Part shown: piece by piece, positions 9,823-18,368 of the stretch
Layout of the letters: every line of letters begins with the position of its first letter
How positions within the stretch are numbered: position 1 is the stretch's first letter
Assembly (NCBI GenBank): GCA_947499545.1
Contig: CANMOZ010000019.1
Coordinates: 1 to 64,000, forward strand
Source: an uncultured Saccharospirillaceae bacterium
GTDB lineage: Bacteria; Pseudomonadota; Gammaproteobacteria; Pseudomonadales; Oceanobacteraceae
Length of the DNA stretch: 64,000 nt
Direction of reading: 5' to 3'
The notes under the pieces: generated by a model
What the model saw: the letters and a program-made list of their open reading frames with translations, nothing else
Told to the model about the DNA's origin: nothing
Database searches by the model: none
Position numbers and translations under genes: made by a program

Positions 9823-9835
9823 AAGACGACCGGTC
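9823..9835. promoter_or_regulatory. TetR-type operator 2 (upstream of the reductase)
   Basis: AAGACGACCGGTC repeats the 13-mer found before the regulator gene and contains the palindrome GACCGGTC, followed by TAATAA. It lies 32 bases before the reductase start, a position suited to repression. Confidence 0.7.
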
Positions 9836-9866
9836 TAATAAAGCAGCACAACAAGGAGTACAACAA

Positions 9867-11012
9867 GTGAAAAACGACCTCTCATCCCTAAACCCGACGA
9901 ATGCAGAACTGGCTCCGCTGTTTGAGCCTTACAAGCTAGGCGACATCACCCTAAGAAATCGATTATTAATGTCTCCTTTAACACGCTCCCGGGCACAACA
10001 ACCGGGCGACATCCCTTTCGAACTCAATGCCCTGTACTACCAACAGCGGGCTAGTGCTGGTCTTATTATCTCAGAAGGGGCTTACATTTCACCCTTTGGG
10101 AAAGGCTATGCCTACACCCCAGGCATCCATACAGAAGCCCAAGTAGAAGGCTGGAAAAAAGTCACTCAAGCCGTTCACCAAGCCGGCGGTAACATTCAAC
10201 TTCAGCTCTGGCACGTCGGGCGCATTTCTCACCCAAGCCTATTGCCGAATGGCGCCGCTCCCATTGCCCCCTCAGCCTTGCAAGCAGAGGGAGGAACCAG
10301 CTTCATCAGTATGGAAGAAGGCCGAGTGCCGACCCCTACTCCAAGATCACTCGAATCCCATGAAATTCCCTTAATCGTTGAGGAGTTTCGCCAAGCCGCA
10401 AAAAATGCAAAAATCGCCGGTTTTGATGGCGTGCAGATTCATGGTGCTAATGGCTATTTAATCAATCAATTTCTTGCAAGCGGCTCCAATCAGCGTACCG
10501 ACGCTTATGGTGGATCGGTTCAAAATCGAATTCGATTCCCTCTCCAAGTCCTTGAAGCCGTTATCGATGTCTGGGGAAAAAACCGGGTCGGCATCCGCAT
10601 CAGCCCAACAGGCACCTACAATGGCATCACCGATGACGACCCATACACAACGTATAAAGCCTTCGCAAAAGAGCTGACTCAGCTGGATTTAAGTTATCTT
10701 GAAGTGGTTGAAAGCCTGTTCTTAAACAACAACACACCTCATAGAGAAGAGGCGCTACTGGGCATGCTCAGAGAAACATTCACGAGTACCTATATTGCCA
10801 ACGGTGGCTATACCGCCATTGAAGCCAGCAACCGTATCAAGTCCGGCCATGCTGATTTAATCAGCTTCGGGCGCCCCTTTATTTCAAACCCAGACTTTGT
10901 ACAGAGAGTTCGTTCCAACGCTTCCTTAAATGAATTGGATATGAACACGCTGTATGGCGGTGACGCCAAAGGCTATACCGATTATCCAGCATTAGAACAA
11001 GCTTTCGCTTAA
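9867..11012 (+). CDS. Old Yellow Enzyme family NADH:flavin oxidoreductase (NemA-like)
   Basis: 381 residues, a typical single-domain FMN TIM barrel of about 360-380 residues. OYE enzymes use NAD(P)H to reduce activated C=C bonds (enones, maleimides, acrylate-type acids) and nitro compounds. Visible motifs are the N-terminal LRNRLLMSPLTRSRA, the substrate region LQLWHVGRISHPS, and FDGVQIHGANGYLINQFLA, plus the C-terminal FMN-phosphate motif (ISFGRPFISNPD). The GTG start at 9867 has AAGGAG eight bases upstream. The neighbouring TetR gene and shared operator indicate induction by electrophilic substrates. The cytoplasmic location is inferred from the lack of a signal. Confidence 0.93.
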   Translation: MKNDLSSLNPTNAELAPLFEPYKLGDITLRNRLLMSPLTRSRAQQPGDIPFELNALYYQQRASAGLIISEGAYISPFGKGYAYTPGIHTEAQVEGWKKVTQAVHQAGGNIQLQLWHVGRISHPSLLPNGAAPIAPSALQAEGGTSFISMEEGRVPTPTPRSLESHEIPLIVEEFRQAAKNAKIAGFDGVQIHGANGYLINQFLASGSNQRTDAYGGSVQNRIRFPLQVLEAVIDVWGKNRVGIRISPTGTYNGITDDDPYTTYKAFAKELTQLDLSYLEVVESLFLNNNTPHREEALLGMLRETFTSTYIANGGYTAIEASNRIKSGHADLISFGRPFISNPDFVQRVRSNASLNELDMNTLYGGDAKGYTDYPALEQAFA

Positions 11013-11020
11013 CCCCTCCT

Positions 11021-11044
11021 ATCAAGGCTCATAAGAGCCTTGAT
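11021..11044 (+). terminator. Hairpin after the OYE reductase gene
   Basis: Perfect 10-base stem ATCAAGGCTC / GAGCCTTGAT with a 4-base loop, 8 bases after the stop. There is no T-tract, so it may act as an mRNA 3' stem or an inefficient terminator ahead of the LtrA gene. Confidence 0.5.
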
Positions 11045-11100
11045 GCAATACACAGAGACAAACACTTAAAGCATTAGAAAATGAAAAAGGCAGTTGTTGT

Positions 11101-12288
11101 ATGAATTCGCTCCTCCTACCCTTGCAGCCACGAGACCCCAAAGAAGCTCATCGCGCCGCAACACAGTTAGAGTTATTTTTCGACCTGGTCAGTGTCATTG
11201 CAATCGCTTCGCTAACCGCTTGTTTTCACCACGCGCTCATTGAAGGGCATGGGTTGGAAAAACTGCCCAATTTTTTGCTGATTTTTGTATCTATTTGGTG
11301 GGTGTGGATGAACTACACCTGGTTTTCATCCGCTTTCGATAACGGCGACACCGGGTTTCGCATTATCAGTTTCTTTATCATCACCGGCGCCTTGATCTTT
11401 ACAGCCGGTGTGCCTTATGTATTCAAAACACTGGATTTCAGTTTTACCGTTCTGGGTTGGATCATCATGCGACTTGGCATGGCATTCCTCTGGTTAAGAG
11501 TCGCACTTTCCAAACACCAGGTAACATCCGTTGCTTTGCGCTATTTGATCGGTATTTTATTAACACAAACCTTATGGACCTTACTGTACTTTACCGTTGA
11601 AGCAGGGACTCCTTGGTTTTTAACATTGGCTTGCGTACTTTTTGTTTTGGAATTTTTAGTGCCTGTCATCGCTGAACGTTCAGGCAAAACCCCCTGGCAT
11701 AAACATCACATCATAGAACGTTATGGCTTACTTAATATTATTGTACTGGGTGAAGTACTGCTTTCAATTTCATTTATGTTCCGCGAATTATTTGAAGGGA
11801 GCATGAGCATTGATACCCTCATCACTGCCTTATCTGCATTAACCATCGTCTTTTGTCTCTGGTGGTTCTACTTCATTGAATCCGCCCATTTAAAAAGCTC
11901 AAAAGCAGCTCATCAATTTATGTGGGGATACGCACACGTGTTTTTATTCGCTGCCGCTGCCATGCTTGGTGCAGGCTTTGCTGCGTATTTAGACGTTATT
12001 AATGGCCACTCTCAAGCCAACCTTCAAACCCTGATGCTCTACATCAACCTTTCGATCAGCCTTTACCTTTTCACCTTATGGTTAATACGAGATCGTTATG
12101 AATCCAACAAAATGACGCGTGCACTGCTTTTAATTGCCAGCCTAATCATCGCGACTGGATCGCTTTGGCATCAGAGTCTTGCGGTTACCGGCAGCCTCAC
12201 GCTACTGACTCTGATTCTAAGAGCCCGCAGAGAATCAAGCATTGCACTTTTACCCAACAAGAACCCCCAAGCAACCTCAAAAGAATAA
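11101..12288 (+). CDS. Low temperature requirement protein A (LtrA) family membrane protein
   Basis: 395 residues with about ten hydrophobic membrane segments spread along the whole length. The family signature is the N-terminal TQLELFFDLVSVIAIA motif, then a cluster with WWVWMNYTWFSSAFDNGD and the central HIIERYGLLNIIVLGE motif. LtrA was named from a Listeria mutant unable to grow in the cold; its biochemical role is unknown. It follows the OYE gene by about 90 bases on the same strand and is 11 bases upstream of the SDR gene, so the two genes LtrA-SDR are probably cotranscribed. Confidence 0.9.
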   Translation: MNSLLLPLQPRDPKEAHRAATQLELFFDLVSVIAIASLTACFHHALIEGHGLEKLPNFLLIFVSIWWVWMNYTWFSSAFDNGDTGFRIISFFIITGALIFTAGVPYVFKTLDFSFTVLGWIIMRLGMAFLWLRVALSKHQVTSVALRYLIGILLTQTLWTLLYFTVEAGTPWFLTLACVLFVLEFLVPVIAERSGKTPWHKHHIIERYGLLNIIVLGEVLLSISFMFRELFEGSMSIDTLITALSALTIVFCLWWFYFIESAHLKSSKAAHQFMWGYAHVFLFAAAAMLGAGFAAYLDVINGHSQANLQTLMLYINLSISLYLFTLWLIRDRYESNKMTRALLLIASLIIATGSLWHQSLAVTGSLTLLTLILRARRESSIALLPNKNPQATSKE

Positions 12289-12299
12289 GGAATGCTCAT

Positions 12300-13007
12300 A
12301 TGAATACTTATGCTCTCATCATTGGAGCTGGCCCGGGTTTGGGCCGCTCATTAGCGCTACGATTTGCTCAAGAAAAATATGACATCGCTTTAATGGCTCG
12401 CAACGCTCATTCGATTGAAGACATTGCAGCAGAGGTTTCAACCTTAAACCAGCAAGCATTATGTGTAACAGCCGATGTGACCGACACCAACAGCATGACG
12501 GCTAGTCTCCAAAAGATACTCACTCAATGGGGTGCCCCATCCGTTGTTATTTATAATGCTGGTGCTTTACAACCTGGTACCGTAACCAACTTAACACCGG
12601 AACAATTTGAATTTCTTTGGAAAGTGAATTGCATGGGCGGGTTTTTAGCCGCCAACACCTTGCTACCAGCCATGCTTGAACGAGGGTCTGGGTCCTTCTT
12701 ATTTACCGGAGCCACCGCTTCCATCCGCGCTAGCGCTAAGATTCCAGGCTTTGCCATTGGAAAATTTGGTTTAAGAGCCTTAGCGCAATCCATGGCACGT
12801 GAATACGGTCCTCAAGGTATTCATGTCGCACATGTATTGCTGGATGGCATGATTGGCAAAGCCGAACCGACCACAAATACTGACGATCAAAACTTACGTT
12901 ATATGAATCCCAATGCGATCGCCGCCGAATACTGGAGGCTACACCAGCAACACCCAACGACTTGGTCATCTGAACTGGATTTAAGAACGGCCCTTGAAAC
13001 CTTTTAA
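12300..13007 (+). CDS. Short-chain dehydrogenase/reductase family protein, catalytic Tyr replaced
   Basis: 235 residues from the ATG at 12300, preceded by AAGGA (AATAAGGAATGCTCAT). The Rossmann nucleotide motif GAGPGLGRSLALRFA, the NAG motif (IYNAGAL) and the catalytic-loop region are clear. Where classical SDRs have Y-x3-K, this one reads F-x-x-x-K (PGFAIGKFGLR), so the catalytic tyrosine is missing; the preceding Ser position is GATASI. It may be a divergent or non-oxidoreductase member. It is cotranscribed with the LtrA gene. Similar SDR proteins with GAGPGLG motifs are annotated as glucose dehydrogenase-like without proof. Confidence 0.85.
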   Translation: MNTYALIIGAGPGLGRSLALRFAQEKYDIALMARNAHSIEDIAAEVSTLNQQALCVTADVTDTNSMTASLQKILTQWGAPSVVIYNAGALQPGTVTNLTPEQFEFLWKVNCMGGFLAANTLLPAMLERGSGSFLFTGATASIRASAKIPGFAIGKFGLRALAQSMAREYGPQGIHVAHVLLDGMIGKAEPTTNTDDQNLRYMNPNAIAAEYWRLHQQHPTTWSSELDLRTALETF

Positions 13008-13349
13008 ATAAGGCCAGCGGAGATTATCAGCGAGGTAATCTCCCACTTTTGAACGATTACCCAACAACCCATACAACAAACAATTCAAAAAGGGTGCGAC
13101 AAATAAGAATCTGTCGGACCAATCTTGCGCTTCAAAAACCTTTCTTCATGTTTTTTCACAAAGCCAAAACACAAAAACAAACTGAAATATCCCGATTAAT
13201 ACGAGTCTTATTGAAAAATCTAAGCCATAGCTTTTATGAATGCTTATGTATCGAAAACTGCAACGTAGTTCAACGTAAATATATTGCAAACATCCAAATT
13301 GATTTTTAGGTTTAACTATTCACTTAGAGTGACCAACAGGAAAATACGC
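13008..13349. other. Intergenic gap with a terminator-like hairpin
   Basis: The stem GGAGATTA (13019-13026) / TAATCTCC (13036-13043) is followed by CACTTTTG, a plausible terminator of the LtrA-SDR operon. The rest up to the EamA gene is AT-rich and has no supported gene. Confidence 0.5.
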
Positions 13350-14240
13350 ATGCAACACCATCACACAAACGGAAGTATCGCTTTTATTTGTGCCATGTTT
13401 ATTTCCGGAAGCATTGGCTTAGTGGTTAAATCCATTCCCATGCCCGCAATAAACATCGTATTTGTACGATGCGTACTATGTGCATTTATCTTAGGGTTGA
13501 TCGTTATTTCTTACAATCGACGTCAAAGAATATTAGATCGTACAGAGTGGATTACGATCTTAGCATCAGGTCTCTGCTTGGTTTTCAATTGGGTTTTTCT
13601 TTTTGAAGCTTTCCAACGAACAACCATCACAACTGCCGTATCCATCTACTACCTTGCTCCCATCTTCATTATGGTTTATGGGTTTCTTTTCTTAAAAGAA
13701 CAACCTTCATTATTAAAAATTGGTGTGGTACTGCTTGCGTTTCTAGGCGCCTCTTTGGTCGCTGGCATTCACTCGAGTGACTTCTCACAGCTAAGCCTGG
13801 ACGGCGTTCTCTTCGCTCTGTTAGCAGCCATATTTTATGCCGCACTAATCTTGATTTCTCGAAATGTGCAAAAAACCGATTTAGTCCTTTTTGTATTTTT
13901 GCAAACACTGATCGGCGCTATCACACTGTTTCTTTGGGTTGATTTTAACGTTGACATCTCTGCCATCAATCCAATTGCCGTCTTAACGATAGGTATAATC
14001 CATACCGCCATCATGTACCTATTGTTCTTCTACGGCGTCAAACGAACACCTGTTATGATGGTTGCCCTATTTGGATTTATTGATCCCGTTGCTGCCATTT
14101 TGCTTGATTTTATTGTCTTAAATGCTCAATTAACGTTTGCACAGTGGATAGGTGTGGCATTGATAGGAACCGCTCTTGGGATTAAAACACTTCAAGAGCA
14201 ACCAGGTCGTTCAAGAACACTAGCTATAAAAGATGTATAA
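13350..14240 (+). CDS. EamA/DMT family transporter
   Basis: 296 residues with ten predicted hydrophobic segments in two five-helix EamA repeats. The repeats are about 10-135 and 145-290, and each ends with a glycine-rich small-residue helix. DMT superfamily members export or import small metabolites such as amino acids, nucleotides or drugs; the substrate cannot be told. The frame is open upstream from 13284, but the ATG at 13350 is placed 4 codons before the first repeat and has AACAGG ten bases upstream. It stands alone between the SDR gene and a convergent gene of unknown function. Confidence 0.88.
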   Translation: MQHHHTNGSIAFICAMFISGSIGLVVKSIPMPAINIVFVRCVLCAFILGLIVISYNRRQRILDRTEWITILASGLCLVFNWVFLFEAFQRTTITTAVSIYYLAPIFIMVYGFLFLKEQPSLLKIGVVLLAFLGASLVAGIHSSDFSQLSLDGVLFALLAAIFYAALILISRNVQKTDLVLFVFLQTLIGAITLFLWVDFNVDISAINPIAVLTIGIIHTAIMYLLFFYGVKRTPVMMVALFGFIDPVAAILLDFIVLNAQLTFAQWIGVALIGTALGIKTLQEQPGRSRTLAIKDV

Positions 14241-14381
14241 GATAAAACAGTTATATCGAGATCTATTATTTAAGCAGGCAATAGACGTCTAAAACACTAA
14301 ATCATATATAGTATTGATCAGAGTTCTTTTCATTTATCCTTAAACGGAAGAACTCTGCTCAATAGAACTGATCGTTGAAAA

Positions 14382-15542
14382 TCACTGCCTAAAAGCAATG
14401 GCATTATGCCTTGGCTTGCAAAAATCAATGACGGCCAAATTCATTCTACGCTTTAGACTTGACGAATCATTTTCAATTAACCGTGTCACTGCTACCTTAC
14501 AGCCGTCTGGTGAGATAGCCTGATTGACCGGAACGCCTTTTAACAACAATTCAACTTGATTATTTCGAATATCAAGCAAATGCAGGCCAACTTCTTGAAA
14601 AGGGGCTTCAGGTGCTTGCTGTGCGTGTTTGGGATCAAAATACAGGTAGTGCACTTTTGTCATTGGAGTCAGACTCAATTCTGGAGAGCTGTCTTCACTG
14701 GCTGGCTTCCATGGCAAATCCCATTTCACTGAAAATTGCTTACCTTTACGGTCAATAAAGTAGGCGTAGTGATAATTCCAATCATTGCAATCCGTGCCGT
14801 GACAACGGTAATTTGAGAGTCGATCAATAAAGTAGGCGTTCAAATGCTCTACATATTTAATATGGTTCGCGATTGAGCCTACAAAGTGCGTATTCGCAAC
14901 CGCTCGTCCATTCACGTATATTTCACCTGGCTGGTTTTCTCCATACACTTTACCGGGTTCCCATAGTTTAAAGGCATTATCGACAAGGTCTACATAACGG
15001 CCGCTGATTTTATTGGGGGCCTCTTCCATTAATTGATGACCTGTTGGTGCACACATGCTGAGACTCAGCTCACTTACCGACAATAATTCTCGCTCTAATC
15101 CTACAGGCCCAAAATAAGCGGCTCGGCCACTGGCAGTGTTCTTGATATAACCGATCTTTCCATCTCTAGCACAAATCGCCTTTATATTTTTTTTATACGT
15201 TTTGACGCCCTGCTCTTCGCTCCAAGTGGCTACTCGTTCAGTACCATCGTCATCTATTTCTAAAAAGGCAAGGCGATTGTTATCGAACCATCCAAGCGCA
15301 TTCTCATGATTTTCTTTCACATTAACGGGTACTGACGTAACTTCGTAGGGATAATCTTCAAGCGTTTCGACGACCTGAATATCGACATATACATGCTCAG
15401 ACGGCTGGATTTCTGAATAGCTATTTTCACTAATGGGCTCGTCTGCTTTATTTAAGGCGCCACTAACTGGATTGACCCATTTGTACAAACCAAACCCGAC
15501 AACACTTAAACCAAAAACGCCCATTGCTGTTGTTAACTTCAC
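14382..15542 (-). CDS. Membrane-anchored periplasmic protein of unknown function
   Basis: About 386 residues from a GTG at 15542, chosen because GAGGGGG precedes it and the hydrophobic anchor (AMGVFGLSVVGFGLY) then lies at the N-terminus. The frame is open to a TTG at 15602. The rest is soluble, rich in beta-type repeats with recurring short strands and Trp/Tyr/Asp turns (for example NRLAFLEIDDDGTERVATW and DGKIGYIKN), suggesting a beta-propeller-like sensor or surface domain. Two Cys near CHGTDCNDW may pair. The family was not recognised. It is convergent with the EamA gene. Confidence 0.6.
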   Translation of the reverse strand: MKLTTAMGVFGLSVVGFGLYKWVNPVSGALNKADEPISENSYSEIQPSEHVYVDIQVVETLEDYPYEVTSVPVNVKENHENALGWFDNNRLAFLEIDDDGTERVATWSEEQGVKTYKKNIKAICARDGKIGYIKNTASGRAAYFGPVGLERELLSVSELSLSMCAPTGHQLMEEAPNKISGRYVDLVDNAFKLWEPGKVYGENQPGEIYVNGRAVANTHFVGSIANHIKYVEHLNAYFIDRLSNYRCHGTDCNDWNYHYAYFIDRKGKQFSVKWDLPWKPASEDSSPELSLTPMTKVHYLYFDPKHAQQAPEAPFQEVGLHLLDIRNNQVELLLKGVPVNQAISPDGCKVAVTRLIENDSSSLKRRMNLAVIDFCKPRHNAIAFRQ

Positions 15543-15602
15543 TTCATGCCCCCTCGATGAAATTTTTCTCTTACTTAGTCGAGTCGCCGCCTCAGAACCC
15601 AA

Positions 15603-16414
15603 ACCTTAGCCCGTAGTTTTTGGTTGGTTTCTTATCATCCATGCCAAGCCTAAATATCGTTATATGGCTGTTAACCACAACAAAAAGCTGACGCAGGTCT
15701 CTTGTATGCCGTCGAGTTATCTCAATTGCTAAGGAGTTTTATTCTATAGGTGTGAAGTGGTGCCTATAACGGTTGTTGAGCTATTTTATTTGAACGTAAC
15801 CGGTCACACACAAGATAAGCCAGAGAATACAGACACTTCCAAAATATTACGAAATGTTAATAATGCATAAATTCTCAAAAAGTTTTTTAGAGTTAGCGCC
15901 TACCGTTGAACTGCGTCTCAGGAAATAGGCCTCCAAACAAAATTAAGGGATAAAACAATAGGGGAGAAAATAGAAAGTGAGGAAAATTAGCAGAACGATG
16001 GTGCATCTAGGGGGATTTATAATAGCGTTTGGGTACCGACTCAACAGGCGCCTCAGCAATGAGGCTGTATTCCCTTCTTCGAATTCGGGCTATGGCCTCT
16101 CTTTTGCCTGAGCACATAAAAAAAGAGGCGGGCTATTTTGCCCGCCTCGACTGCACCCTAGTCTTCCTGACTAACGTCCATGTCTAGCTTCCCTATCAGA
16201 GCAGTCCTTTGCTGACACATCCTGTGTCGGTTAGCACTCCCTGCTGACCTAAACCATACTCTTTTATTTGATCTTCGCAAGTTTTTTTGCGCCTCAAGTT
16301 AAGACATGTGACATAATTCTGTATAATTTGAACGCACCATGCCCTTATATGTCTATTTTGAACATTGAGAAAGGTCACAACAAAAGGGTCTTATTGCGCC
16401 ACTGCAGACGACCG
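15603..16414. other. Long intergenic region between the anchored protein and the M48 operon
   Basis: About 800 bases without a supported gene. It contains the operon terminator at 16118-16148 and a second small hairpin GCCTCA-GCAA-TGAGGC near 16050. The stretch 16149-16414 between the terminator and the last M48 gene is a long 3' untranslated region or holds a short unrecognised element. Confidence 0.4.
16118..16148 (-). terminator. Strong terminator of the lemA-M48 operon
   Basis: A perfect 9-base GC-rich stem GAGGCGGGC / GCCCGCCTC with a 6-base loop. On the minus strand it is followed by seven T (the A-run at 16118-16124). Its orientation ends transcription from the M48 operon. Confidence 0.9.
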
Positions 16415-18367
16415 TTAAAGGTTAGCTTCAACAACAACCGGTGGCATTGGACAACCCAATACGGTTGCAATGGCTCTAAGCGCCTGAGATTCTTCCACTC
16501 GAATAACATCGTCATAAGTTGCGATAAATAAGCATGCATTTAAGATCTTTTCCCGCTGCTTTGACGACAGTTCTGCACAACGCTCAAGCGCTTTCTCTAC
16601 CCCACCCATCTGCGATTCACTAAGGGCATCAGCCAAAGAAATGCCTAACTGGAAACTAGCCTTTTCTAAGACTTGCTCTCTTCGTTCCCGCCCCATTCCT
16701 GACACTTTTACGAGTGCTCCAAAAATAGCACCCAGCTCGGTTTCATATTGTGATAATGAAGGCTCTAATACAGGCTCAATAAAGCGTGTGGGCAGGTGCA
16801 AGACTCGATATAAGTGTTTGGTAATGGCATACAAACACCACTCAAATAAAGAAACCCTTCCATCCGCTTCAATCATAGGTTTCAAATGTGAAATAAGAGA
16901 TTCGAAATCGTCCTTTTTCAACTTTCTTAAAGAAGGTACAGCTAAATCGAAGAGCGTTAATTTATCTTGTATATTAGATCGCTGTAATGCTTCTGACGCC
17001 TCCAGCACCTTCGCGACCTGCGTCGGATAACATGACTTTAACCACTGTAGTTGCTTCAGCTTTATCTCTTCTTCAGGCTTAAGCAACAGCACCAATGGAA
17101 TCAAAAAACCGTCAGAAACGGAGTGTATCATTTGGCTTAAAGGGAGCGGCAATGCATGCAATAAACGCCTGGCGTAACGTAAATGCAGATTGGTTGGCGC
17201 CCCACCAGAACGGTACGCATCCCAAATGTCTTCAGATTTAAATTGCAACAAAGTGAAAGCCGCCGCACCTACACTGTCTAAGCGGTCTTCTGACAAGACG
17301 CCCTCCGATGGAAGTGTCCGAGCTTCCTCTTCTTGCCTCCGACTTTCCTCTTCTAACCCTTTTTTTATTAGTCTATCTTTCTTTCGCTCAACCCTAAGCC
17401 ACTCACCATCCCAGTACGGTTCTAGTTTTTTGATGCGTTCTGACAACTCAGGATGCGTAGAGAACACCCTTTCGGAGAAATAGCTCGCTGCTTCACAAAA
17501 AAATAAGTGCCGTACTTCATTGGTATAGTTTCCTGGGATCGCAGTTATTGTTCCTGTGCCTAAGCGTTTTAACGCGCTGGCCAAAGCATCCGGTTGTCGC
17601 GTTAATTGTACAGAGGTAGCATCAGCATGGTATTCACGTGTTCGGCACAACCAAGCCTGAACTACCTGACTCGCCAGACCGCCCAGATATCCGATCACAT
17701 AGATAAGCACGCCCGGAACAACCAAATAGGGGTGCGCTACTTTCCTTTTCCCTTTTTCATCGACCGGCGCCAACACATTGAGCCCAAACTGAGAAATGAT
17801 GGACAAGCCATAAACCACTCCTATAGCTCTCATGTTAATGAGAACATCACCATGCACAATATGGCCAATTTCATGCGATACGACGGCCTGAAGCTCTTCT
17901 CGATTTAATCCTGTTAAGCAGCCTCGTGTCACACATATTAGACTGCTATCAATATCCTTACCTGTAGCAAATACATTGATGCGATCCGTTTCTAACAGAT
18001 AGATCAACGGCATTGGTATGCCGGCCGCAATAGACGCTTCCTCAACAACATTAAGATATCGCTGCTCTAACAATGTACGAGGATAATCCAAAGGTTTAGC
18101 CCCCAACTTTAACGCAATTGTATGAGCACCTCTCTTCCACAAGCCTGAGTACCTGGAATAGGTTCCCCCCAAAATGACGACAGATACGACGATGAGAACA
18201 AATCCAAATGCTTCCCAAAAAGCGAGTCGTAGAAAGAGGTATATAAAAGGCAGCAAACAGTAGGTCAAAGCAAAAGAAATGACGGCGATCATCACCAACA
18301 ACAACAAAGACAAGACATAGGTATGCTTACGCGCCTGTCTTTGCCATTCAAAAAAGCTGCTACTCAT
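16415..18367 (-). CDS. M48 family metallopeptidase with C-terminal extension (copy A)
   Basis: 650 residues. Two N-terminal membrane segments (about 17-70) precede an M48 (Ste24/HtpX-like) protease domain (100-330). The zinc motif HEIGH is at 165-169 and the third ligand glutamate is in REYHADA at about 245. The protease domain contains another hydrophobic pair near 190-235. The C-terminal half (350-650) is a helical region ending in an acidic TerB-like repeat (DGRVSLFEW and DVIRVEESQALRAIA). HtpX-type enzymes degrade damaged membrane proteins. It is last in the lemA-C-B-A operon, with one base after gene B, so translation may be coupled. All three paralogues are exactly 650 residues long. 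Confidence 0.9.
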   Translation of the reverse strand: MSSSFFEWQRQARKHTYVLSLLLLVMIAVISFALTYCLLPFIYLFLRLAFWEAFGFVLIVVSVVILGGTYSRYSGLWKRGAHTIALKLGAKPLDYPRTLLEQRYLNVVEEASIAAGIPMPLIYLLETDRINVFATGKDIDSSLICVTRGCLTGLNREELQAVVSHEIGHIVHGDVLINMRAIGVVYGLSIISQFGLNVLAPVDEKGKRKVAHPYLVVPGVLIYVIGYLGGLASQVVQAWLCRTREYHADATSVQLTRQPDALASALKRLGTGTITAIPGNYTNEVRHLFFCEAASYFSERVFSTHPELSERIKKLEPYWDGEWLRVERKKDRLIKKGLEEESRRQEEEARTLPSEGVLSEDRLDSVGAAAFTLLQFKSEDIWDAYRSGGAPTNLHLRYARRLLHALPLPLSQMIHSVSDGFLIPLVLLLKPEEEIKLKQLQWLKSCYPTQVAKVLEASEALQRSNIQDKLTLFDLAVPSLRKLKKDDFESLISHLKPMIEADGRVSLFEWCLYAITKHLYRVLHLPTRFIEPVLEPSLSQYETELGAIFGALVKVSGMGRERREQVLEKASFQLGISLADALSESQMGGVEKALERCAELSSKQREKILNACLFIATYDDVIRVEESQALRAIATVLGCPMPPVVVEANL

Positions 18368-18368
18368 G

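Noticed and set aside
13049-13309. Open frame before the EamA transporter
   Set aside because: No similarity to any family and AT-rich intergenic composition; it is probably chance.
16196-16378. 60-codon frame between the M48 operon and its terminator
   Set aside because: No ribosome site or recognisable sequence; it is likely part of the 3' untranslated region.
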